NCBI GenBank assembly: GCA_002150815.3 | Contig: NDFF03000385.1 | Location: 1-64,000, forward strand | DNA: 64,000 nucleotides | Reading direction: 5' to 3' | Source of the DNA: Grammothele lineata | Taxonomy: Eukaryota; Basidiomycota; Agaricomycetes; Polyporales; Polyporaceae | Shown: piece by piece, positions 55,489 through 64,000 of the stretch | How the letters are laid out: each line of letters begins with the position of its first letter | Position numbering within the stretch: the first letter of the stretch is position 1 | Program-made: the position numbers and the translations under genes | The notes under the pieces: model-generated | Told to the model about the DNA's origin: nothing | Database searches by the model: none | The model's input: the letters and a program-made list of their open reading frames with translations, nothing else

Positions 55489-57690
55489 GAGGAAGCTTAT
55501 GTCCCTCACGTCCATAACCAGCCTCCGTGGCTGCGCAGGCGTCCAGGAAGACAGCATCTGCTGCAGCCATCTCCGCGCTTGGATCTGGCGGTCACGCCTC
55601 TCTACTTTCGATATAGCGAGATTCCGCTGGACCTCGATTTCGGCAAGCCGGGTGAACTTGCTTAGCGTGACGGTGGACATGTCGGTCCCTGTGACGGGGT
55701 CGACGGAAACGAAATCGAGCGGCATCATGACCCAGAAAGGAAGGTCGATGTGAATGCGCGTAATGCTGTCGCTAGGCAGGGCCACGAGCAGCCTCTGAAA
55801 GCCATGCGGGTCCGGCCCGAGTCCCCTAATCTGCGAATGTTCAATGTTAGCGCTAGGAATTCAGAGACTATGTCCTCCGAGATGGATCACGCACGGATAG
55901 AGTCTTGAGATGTTGTAGGAACCCTTCACGTTTGGTGAACCCCGGGACGACTCCAAGGCGGTCCCACCGGATATCCGCACACTCCAGGTGTTCCAAGTTG
56001 ACGAAGCAGGACAGGAGACGCATGAAATCCGTGAAGTTGGGGAACCTCAGCGCGGCAATGGTCAGGATCGTCACCGAGGAGAGCGCTAGCCTGGAAAGTC
56101 GAGGTAAATGAGGAGGAATGACGAGGTGAGGTAGGACACAATTTTTTGCCTCGGATTCGACGAGGTCCAGCGCTCTCTCCACGTGCTGGGCGAAATCTGA
56201 TGCATACACTACGAAAATATGGCAGCCGGAATCTGAGGGAGAGAGAAGGGAGTACGTTCAGAAGGGTAGTCGTCGGGTAGAGCCTCTTTCCCGAGCGGCT
56301 CTTGAAGAAAAAGAAAAAGTCGAACAGGATAGTGCTTGCGTGTTGTGCGAGCGCAGGGACAGCGCTGACGACGGCCGCCCACTTGCGGAGCTGATGAACC
56401 TGGTTGACGGCCACGAAGCGGAAGAGCCAGAACTGCGCGCGGTGGCGCCACGAGCTGTGGACGAGAGCGCAGTCTCTGAGCGTCGAGGGCCCGTACCAGA
56501 CATCGTAAACCAAGCAATCGCTCTCGAGATCTTGGCCGATAACGTCGAGTATGGCCCAGCAGAGTTCTGTGGGGAGGCGATGAGGCTTGGGGAGTGGATC
56601 GCTATCCATAGACGTTGAGTTCCAGGCTCCTGACAAGGACCTGAGTAAGAGCGTCCGAGGAGAAGAGAGGAAACCCTAGGAGGTTGACGCTAGCGCCGGG
56701 CGGGTTGTGATGACGTCATCGCGCGACGCGCTCTTCCGCCGCCTCCCCATTATACGAGTTTCTTCTCCCAACCCCTTCTAGTCAACTTCCACTACTCTCG
56801 AGACTCCGTGCTCAGTGCTCAACATCAGACGCTCCGGAGATCGCTAACATCGCTTGCCCACTGGTACCGTCCATCACGCCTCTAGCGTCGTCTGGCTCGC
56901 CGCCGCATTCTTCACAACTCTCAAGGTACACCCCTCAAGAGGCATTCATCCTGGCTGCCAAGACGCCACAGCCTCGCTCCTCCCATGAACCGGGGCCGTT
57001 GTCCACCAAGCTATTCGCGCGAAAATCCCCTCCGTCTCCAACCCCTAGGTCACCTAGGTAGTAGTCGTGAGGTGAGGTTATACGTTGCATTTCTTCCTTC
57101 ACACACTCAATCGAACACTCTTCCCTTCTTCTTCTCTCTGGTGTGTTCTCTGCGCCGTGCCCTCGTCTCTTCTTCTTCCGATACCTCCGTCCGCGCATCT
57201 GCGTCCGGGCGTCTGGAACCCTATGGCCGCTCAGAGTCTGAGTGAGCTTCTTCACACCGCATACGATACTCCCCCCATCTAACACGCGCAGTCAGCACCG
57301 CAGCGTCCCCAATGGGCTGCTTCAAGAGAAACGCGCATGCATGCACTCGTAGGCATTACTGGGAGCTTTGAGTGGTAAGTAAGCAGCACGTCCCTCCCCC
57401 GTTTCTGGCTGCTAACAACTGCGCATCGCAGGACGGGGGGGGCAGGGGCTCTCAGCTTAGCCTTCGCAATCACAAGTCGGACGACTTCATTGGACGCGAG
57501 CGCGTAAATACATCTCCGTCGTTTCGCGTTGCGGTAGCGGCACGTGCCTTCCCCGCGGCGTGGACGAAGACAGTGGCCGACTCCCCGGGACGCCGCAGGT
57601 CGACCTGGGCCGACGTTGGAGTCGCATCGCAGGACACAGTGCGGCAGAGACATGGCCGTCGTGCTGGTGAGTCCGTCCGCGTATTCTCAA
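55489..57690 (-). repeat. Duplicated block D', right part, inverted
   Basis: Reverse complement of 29641 to about 32975 of block D. It covers the Fbx3 5' part, its promoter and upstream flank up to about 57690. The flank lacks the 704-bp and 330-bp segments present in D. No gene other than Fbx3 is supported in 56610-57690. Confidence 0.8.
56711..56718. promoter_or_regulatory. CRE/ATF-like octamer upstream of Fbx3
   Basis: TGACGTCA in the context GTGATGACGTCATCGCG, about 102-109 bp upstream of the Fbx3 ATG on the minus strand, equivalent to the site upstream of Fbx2. Confidence 0.5.
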
Positions 57691-58627
57691 TACGAGTCGC
57701 GCTGACTCTGCGTGTTGCGACCCTGCTCTTTTACTCAGGGCCAGGACGTTTCTCTTCTCAGGGTGTATCGGAAGCCTCGATCGTGGTTCGCAACACGAGC
57801 TGGTCGGACGTTGTGCTATTGCGCATCCGTGCGCGCGCATTTACTTCAAGGTTCAGTATGTACGTCCGTGGTGCGCTCACGCGCTGGTATACAGTTTTGA
57901 TCTCAGACGCTGCGTCGCAGGACTGAGACGTTGCGAGAGACTGCAACTACCCACCGTGTGCTCAAAGGTACGCACGTTCCAGGATCAAATACTATTCTGT
58001 ATCCGATATTCATGTTGTTCGCATCTCTCGTCAATCAGGACTTCCTTCCATTTCCCAAGAGCATGTGCGCCGGGTCCCGTCCGAGTGCAGTCGACTCGTT
58101 CTGGCTTTCTGACCTTGAGTGCTGCGGAGTTAGTAGACCACAATCCAATGTTGCACGCGTCTGTCATACACCGATACAAACTCGATGCCATGGACGCGCG
58201 CTGTCGGACGCGCTGAAAGCTTCGCGCGGTGAGCACTTCACATCCGCGTTCCCTTGATATTGATTGGCTCACGATTCGCAAGGCATTTCTGGCTCGAGAA
58301 TCCGCAGCTCGCGCGTCTCGGAAGGGTACCTACAAGCGATGTCAGGCGTTCATGTCGTACACGAGGTTGCAGTCGCGGGCCCCCAACGTGTCTGCGATCC
58401 TCGCGCTTCGACTGTGCGCTCGACCGTCGCAACACAGTTCGCGGACTCTCAGTCCTCGCGGTTCAAGGACCATCGACGTAAGACAAATGGATTGGTTTGC
58501 GGCGAGGCCGAAGCGATGCACATAGACCCATCATTCTCCTCATGTTCAGTATAAATACGATTCTCTGCCATTTGCGACCCTCGGATCCCAGCATACGGCC
58601 CCTTGCAATACTCCTGTCGTCTACATT
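57691..58627. other. Intergenic region between D' and Fbx4
   Basis: No gene supported. Short ORFs on both strands lack recognisable domains. It probably includes the Fbx4 3' UTR near 58600. Confidence 0.5.
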
Positions 58628-60419
58628 TCATTCCTCGCTCTGCTGCGGTGCCGTTTCGGTGCCCGTTTGTGCTTCCGATTTTGAACCCTCTTGTTTCCCT
58701 TTGTTATCCGTCAGTTTTGCGCGTATATTCGAATGTCACGATGAAAAGCATACCTTCCCCTTTGATCCATGCGACAAATTGATCGTAATAAGGACATTTC
58801 TCTTCTTCGTCACTGCCGCGTTGATTATTGACGTCATCCTCCACGGGAACCTCTCCGTTTTTAATGGTCTCGTCGTCTTCTTGAGAGGAGCTATCCTTGT
58901 CGGAAAATTGTTTGTCGTCCTTGCTGATCTCGCCCTCTTCTTCTTGAGAATTTTCGCCTCCGGCTTTTACAGCCTTGGAGTGAAATCTACGCACGTGTGA
59001 CGCCATATCTTCCCTGTCATCATGATGTATGTCTGTGATGGCAGTAAACCGTCCTCGTTTGGAGAGCTCCGGATGCAAATCATGCAGACGTTGTTGAAAC
59101 TGTTTTTGTAGATTCTCGTCCTCAAAGAGCGGAAAAAAGATATCTTCAACATTCATCGTCACGCTTAATGGTGGATCTGGCACGAAATATTATCAACTAG
59201 AGTCAGCACACGCCACAATCTGGACCGACCTAAATCTGCTTGACCGTCCAACACTTCTGCAGTTTCCTCTATGCAGATCACTACATTTGATAGGGGGCAA
59301 CTTCTATCGAGGATATGCAAGTACTGAATCCTTAATCTATGAACCTGCGCCAGTCTTGACTGCGGTGTCCAGGAAGATACTAGTCGTCGTATCCAAGTCG
59401 GAGAGTTTGTAGGCTTATTGTGCGAGAGACCAATGGTTAATTCGAGCTCTTCAAGGCGTGTAAACCTGCTTAGAATCAATGTACTGCATTCCATGCCCGT
59501 GACAGGATCAATGTCTTGGGATTCAGGCGAATTAAAGGCGACCTCAAGTCGCCGTAGATTGTCCGCTGGAAGTGCGCCAAGTATCCTTTGGGCACAATGC
59601 CCCCACAAATCGACCTTCAAAGGCACTTGTAATTATGCTAAAATCACAGAGGAGCATGCTAACTCGGCTTACCTGCAGTGTTTCAAGATGGTGCAAAAAT
59701 TCCTGACCACGCTGTTTGTGACTGGGAGAAGCTGCACGTCTCATAAATCCGGGGATGACGCCAAGGCGGACCCATGAAATATCAAATAAAGACAGTTTTT
59801 GGATGTTCTGAAAGCATGAGAGGAGACGCATGGCATCGGAGAAGTTGGGGAACTTCACGCTGGACAGAGTTAGGAATGTTACGGAAGAAAATACGTGTCT
59901 TGAGAGTTGAGGGAACTGAGGAGGGATGGCAAGGTGCGGTAGATAAAAGGGTGTGGGTTTCGGATTGTGTAGTTCCGTTGGCCAGGAGTCTCCTCCGATG
60001 AAGACTTCTCGCAGAGATGGTATCTTCGTTCTCACTGAGAAGACAGGAAATGCGTGCAGGGCACTGAGTTGTACATATTGACCAACATAGATCTCGTTAA
60101 CTTGGTTCGAGCGGCCCACATCAAACAAGACTCTGCTAGCACGTTTTGCGAGGCCTGGGTGGGCGTGAAGTGTAGCCTCAAAGCTGCGGAGCTGGTATAT
60201 GCTGCCGAGAGTGACGGTGTGGAAGAGCCAAAATTGAGCTTGGGGACGCCATGTACTGTGGACTAGGGCGCAGCTCATGAGGTATGATCGCATATCTGAG
60301 ACTCTGTAGATAGTTTCTCTCTTCAACTCGTCTCCGATTACGTCGATAATGGCCCAGCACAGTTCGGTGGGGAGCCGAGGGGAAGTGGAGGGAGTTCCCG
60401 GGTCCGCGGAAGTCAACAT
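58628..60419 (-). CDS. Fbx4: F-box-like protein with acidic tail
   Basis: Model complement(join(58628..58698,58754..59176,59230..59614,59673..60419)), 541 aa. N-terminus with RLPTELCWAIIDVIG (about residues 15-29) and LMSCALVHSTWRPQAQFWLF (about 47-66). The shared block FPNFSDAMRLLSCFQNIQKL and WVRLGVIPGFMRR lies in exon 1; exon 2 has DPVTGMECSTLILSRFTRL. Exon 3 starts DPPLSV and runs into a long Glu/Asp/Ser/Lys-rich segment, then KCPYYDQFVAWIK as in Fbx1. The acceptor of intron 1 (59615-59616) is chosen because it restores alignment with Fbx1. The tail after 58754 depends on a weakly supported last intron; without it the ORF ends at 58704. It contains a chance TGACGTCA at 58829-58836. Likely SCF substrate receptor, target unknown. 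Confidence 0.75.
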
Positions 60420-62821
60420 TTCTGTAGCCTATATTTGACGGCGTGCTAGTGGAGGAATGTAAGGAATAGAACGTGACCAGTGAAGCGGCAGGGACAGACC
60501 TGGGTGAGGGTAAGGAAAGGACGTGCTGTTCCGGTGGTCCTTCGCTGTTCTTATGTTCCAAGAGTGTAGACGGACAATGGGAACACAAGTAGGCTACAGC
60601 GCTGGGGAGAGTTGTACGCGGTACACGAAGAGCACTAGATTGTGAATGGAACGTATTAGAGAACACGAAGTCCAACACGTTGTACACGGAACCTTGGGAT
60701 GCGACCACCCGAGATCCGACGGTGGAGACAGAAGCTTATACCACACAAGCGCGCATGTAACTGACTCGGTTCAGAACAGTGCATCTGCGTCCCACATTCA
60801 GTATTCGAACGACCTAGAAGCAGCGTACAGCAAGTCATTGGAATTCAAAGAGAGCACTGGTTTGTACGGGAACCGACGCGCGTGGCCTAAATCTATCCAG
60901 GGCGTCCGCTGCAGAGCCCCGCATGATGCGAATACAGAAGATGAACGAGCCTCCTCCACCCTCCATCCCATTCGCCTCCGTTTTCCCGTCTTCGCTCTCT
61001 CGGCATCTCCCCGACGCGTACCGGATGACCGTAAGTGGACACTAATAGTAGAAGAGCACCGGGAATATCGAGCGCATGTGGGAGGAGGGGAGGAGGAAGG
61101 AGTGTGAGGGAGAGAGAGGGGTCCGCGCGCCGGTGTCGGAGAGCGCGCAGTGTGGTATGATAACAAGGACAGCGCGCCGCACCCGCGCTAGCTAGCAAAC
61201 TTGTCAGAGCGTCTCGATGTCGCCCTCATCCCTTAGACCCGCGAGTCCAAACTTACGAGGTGCGCTAGCGGCGCTTCTTCCCTCTCCTCGCGCTCGCTGT
61301 AGGAGCTGAGATGATAACAGATGACGAGTCTCGAGCGCCGCGAACTTGCGTAATGATAGAGTGTGCGTGCGCATGGCGAGGTCAGGCGCGCAGGGAAGGC
61401 GTAGAGGCTCGATGGTAGGGCATGCTGAAGGCGAGGCGCTGCAGCGTCAAGAAGGCTAGGGCGGTGCGTTGGGGGTGGTTGACGTGCGGCGGGAAGGTGC
61501 CAGCGTCGAGCTGCGCTCCGCGAGACACAGGTTGCTGTCAGCGTGCGGAAGCCCGTAGTAGACGCGAAATTACGTGCAACACTTTAAGCCGGCCGAGAAG
61601 GGCGGCGGTTGCGAGAGATGGCTCGTCTTGCTCGTGAACCTGCGTGCTGTGTAGGCCGGGAGGAGGCCGATGCGGCGCCAGCGAACGAGACGGTGCATCG
61701 GATCTTCACAGCTCCCGAAGGCGGAGAGGAGGCATAAGAAGTCAGCGTAGTTGGAAAACGTCAGGCCTCTCGGATCTAGAGCGGTCACGGGAGGGGGGCA
61801 TGGAGGGCACGAGAACGCTACGCTGTAGGGGAGTCATCTCGTGGTTCTCGGAAGCTGGCAGTGTCTGCGTAAGTGCTAGGAAAGTGTTTATGGCCGGATT
61901 CCCATCGACTCTCGAGCACGGCAACGGAGGGCAGGTACTCTGGCCTTCATCCGGTCGCGGAGGGGAAGAGCCAGACCTGATGACACAGATGAGCAGTGCG
62001 GCGATACGCGTTTGGTGGAGCTGGTCGGGGATGAGGCTGTCTTGGTCGAGGACGTCGATGATAGTCGAGTAGCAGGGATCGAGAGACATCTGCGAGGAGC
62101 ATTGCGCTCGGTGATCGGTACGCGGGTGGATGGGTGATCAAAAGGGGATACGGGTAGTACGAATCTAGGAGAAAGTGAGCAGGGAGGCTAAGAAAGTTTT
62201 TCAACCTTCGTTTTTGTTGGATATGTTACCGTAAACACCGATGAAGGGGAAGAGGGTCGGGGGTGCTACACTCAGGTGCGCAAGCACATGCGATTAAAAA
62301 CAAAGAGCGTGATCCTGGGCAACAGGAAGAGAGGGGCGTTGCGACACTATCGTCAAGGATCGCATCTAGCGTGCGCACAATAAGCACCCGTAACGGCTGT
62401 ACACAGTCAGAAAAATGTGTGATGGGGAAAGGATGGGTGTACTTGCAGGTGTTAGATGACAGCGAAATTTGCGAAGAGTTCGGATGTATACCGCAAAGCA
62501 CGACCGGCATTTCCTGAGCGAGACGCCTTACGAGCACACAGTTCCGTATACGACGATGAGAGCGTGTAAAAGGTGGTTACGATTTTCTCGACCGCCGCGG
62601 TGCTGGTGGTGGATGAACGAGGCGCGAAGGATGCTCTCGGGTAGGAAAAGCGCGCGGACGGCCCGGGTGCGGCTCGGGGCAAACAGGCGGCTCTTGATTG
62701 GCTGGAGGGCTGATGGAGCAAACAGAGCCAAGCATGGACCCGGCGTTTCCCGAGCGAGTGGGCGAAGGAGGCACGGTCAGCGCGGACGACGGCCAAACTC
62801 TCTTCGCCAACGTCGAGGACG
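60420..62821. other. Intergenic region between Fbx4 and NDUFV1
   Basis: No intact gene. Around 61570-61780 (minus) there is a decayed F-box family fragment. ORFs near 62226-62970 overlap the NDUFV1 5' region on the other strand and look like shadows. Confidence 0.5.
61570..62089 (-). pseudogene. Possible F-box family remnant
   Basis: A minus-strand frame contains LTFSNYADFLCLLSAFG followed by WRRIGLLPAYTARR, which resembles the FPNFxDxMRLLSCF and WDRLGVVPGFTKRE blocks of Fbx1-4 in the same order and spacing. Upstream, a frame starting MSLDPCYSTIIDVLDQD (62089) could be a degraded N-terminus. No continuous coding model can be built, so it is called a remnant. Confidence 0.4.
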
Positions 62822-64000
62822 ATGCTCAGACACTCCAGGGCCGCCTCCCGTCCGTCCCATTTCCTCTTTTGCTCAGCGTCGGGGCGTGGTTCTGACGTCG
62901 TCTGCAGAGATAGCGCGGCCGTTCCGGGCCAAGCTGCGCCGGTCGTTTGCCACGGTGCAGGAGGCCCCAAAGGCGGCTGAGGCCACCCCTGTCCGTCGCT
63001 ACGGCGGCCTCAAGGACCAGGACCGCATCTTCACCAACGCCTACTGCAGACATGACCACGGTATTAAGGGTGCCACCGTACGTCTCTCTCCTTTCTCTGC
63101 TCCGTGTTTCCGCCCCGCCCCTCCCCGATGACGCGACTGAGCGCCCGTACGACAGTCCCGCGGAGACTGGCACAGAACCAAGGACATCATCCTCAAGGGC
63201 GACTCTTGGATCATCGACACTATTAAGAACTCTGGCCTCCGCGGCCGCGGAGGTGCAGGTTTCCCCAGTGGTCTCAAGTGGAGCTTCATGAACAAACCCG
63301 GTTGGGAAAAGGACCCTCGGTGAGTCGCCACGCCTTCCCCTTCCCCTATCCCCGAGTCCGACCTGGCCCCACCCCCGTTCCCAGCCCGCGCTACCTCGTC
63401 GTTAATGCCGACGAGGGCGAGCCCGGCACCTGCAAGGACCGCGAGATTATGCGCGGCGACCCCCACAAGCTCGTCGAGGGCTGCCTCGTCGCCGGCCGCG
63501 CCATGAACGCCAACGCCGCCTACATCTACATCCGCGGCGAGTTCTACCAAGAAGCGTCCCACGTCCAGCAGGCCATCGACGAGGCATACAACGCCGGCTT
63601 CCTCGGCAAGGACGCCTGCGGCTCCGGCTACGCCTTCGACGTCTACCTCCACCGCGGCGCGGGGGCGTACATCTGCGGGGAGGAGACCGCGCTGATCGAG
63701 TCCATCGAGGGGAAGCAGGGCAAGCCCCGCCTCAAGCCGCCCTTCCCCGCCGACGTCGGCCTGTTCGGGTGCCCGACCACGGTCGCGAACGTCGAGACCG
63801 TCTCTGTCGCGCCCACGATTTGCCGCCGCGGCTCCGCCTGGTTCGCGGGCTTCGGCAGGAAGCGCAACGAGGGCACGAAGCTCTTTTGTATCTCGGGCCA
63901 CGTCAACAACCCGTGCGTCGTCGAGGAGGAGATGAGCATCCCCCTCAAGGACCTCGTCGAGAAGCACTGCGGCGGTGTCCGTGGCGGGTGGGATAACCTC
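62822..64000 (+). CDS. NDUFV1: NADH:ubiquinone oxidoreductase 51-kDa subunit, partial
   Basis: Model join(62822..62849,62908..63077,63156..63319,63385..>64000), 326 residues before the window edge of a family near 490. The nuclear-encoded flavoprotein subunit of mitochondrial complex I binds NADH and FMN and passes electrons to the iron-sulfur chain. Visible motifs: an Arg-rich presequence (MLRHSRAAS, then [15 protein letters not shown]), [32 protein letters not shown], and [19 protein letters not shown]. The Cys cluster for the [4Fe-4S] centre N3 should lie beyond the edge. The first exon is short; its donor is GTCCGT, which is non-consensus but is also used in SDR1 intron 3, and the intron has CTGAC as a candidate branch site. 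The symbol follows the human gene; fungal names vary (for example nuo51). A single-copy housekeeping gene marks the end of the duplicated region. Confidence 0.93.

Larger units (their letters stand above)
46356..56609 (-). pseudogene. Fbx3: F-box-like gene split by a transposon
   Basis: Inverted duplicate of Fbx2. Exon 1 is 56609-55895, exon 2 begins at 55830 and is cut at 55489; it resumes at 46627, and exon 3 (DPPLTV start) ends at a TGA at 46358-46356. Between the halves is the 8,857-bp element. If the element and one TA are taken out, the frame continues (IS-FLY then TPL) and the coding length is close to that of Fbx2, so the gene was open across this point before insertion. Independently, exon 1 has a net 4-nt gain near 56150-56215 relative to Fbx2 that shifts the frame, so the gene is broken twice. 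The F-box region (RLPTELCWAILDVIG) and the FPNFTDFMRLLSCFVNLEHL block are still recognisable. Confidence 0.85.

Noticed and set aside
58829..58836. TGACGTCA as a regulatory site
   Set aside because: It falls in the coding sequence of Fbx4 exon 3, so it was not listed as a promoter element.

Overview
The window looks like nuclear DNA of a basidiomycete fungus, probably an Agaricomycete and possibly a polypore (this placement is inference). Genes have many short exons with introns of about 50-75 bp. F-box-like genes and SDR genes are expanded, there is a sushi/Tf1-type Ty3/gypsy retrotransposon and a Plavaka-type DNA transposon, and the right edge enters the nuclear gene for the 51-kDa subunit of mitochondrial complex I. 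No bacterial-style operons, CRISPR arrays, rRNA or convincing tRNA genes were seen. Exon models were built by hand from splice signals, frame and comparison between paralogs.

Layout. 1-4894 (- strand): right half of an LTR retrotransposon (pol running off the left edge, gag, an extra upstream ORF, PBS and 5' LTR). 6910-25030 (+): five SDR paralogs (here SDR1-SDR5) with the same eight-exon structure, including an 8-nt microexon; an F-box-like gene (Fbx1) sits between SDR3 and SDR4. 25-58 kb: a mosaic of duplicated blocks A, B, C and D. A1-B1-SDR4-SDR5-C-D is followed by A2-B2 in direct order, then by inverted, partly deleted copies C', B' and D'. A single-copy dual-specificity phosphatase gene lies between B2 and C'. 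D carries an intact F-box gene (Fbx2); its inverted copy D' carries Fbx3, which has a frameshift and is split by a transposon. 58.6-60.4 kb (-): a fourth F-box-like gene (Fbx4). 62.8-64 kb (+): NDUFV1 homologue, cut by the window edge.

The most notable object is an 8,857-bp DNA transposon at 46630-55486. It has matching terminal inverted repeats, is flanked by TA, carries an intact five-exon, 1,192-aa Plavaka-type transposase on the minus strand, and divergently an intact 13-exon, 877-aa gene with a probable DUF6532 domain. It interrupts Fbx3; the two halves rejoin in frame when the element is removed conceptually. A second, non-autonomous element at 35430-36765 has inverted ends, a 7-bp target duplication, and an empty paralogous site at 19234-19240.

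Working together: the SDRs are cytosolic-type NAD(P)-dependent carbonyl/alcohol oxidoreductases. SDR3, SDR4 and SDR5 share a TGACGTCA site about 650-715 bp upstream of the start codon, and Fbx2/Fbx3 have the same octamer about 100-120 bp upstream, so shared regulation is possible. Much of the GC-rich sequence at 25-31 kb and 39-45 kb has long open frames on both strands that do not behave like genes.
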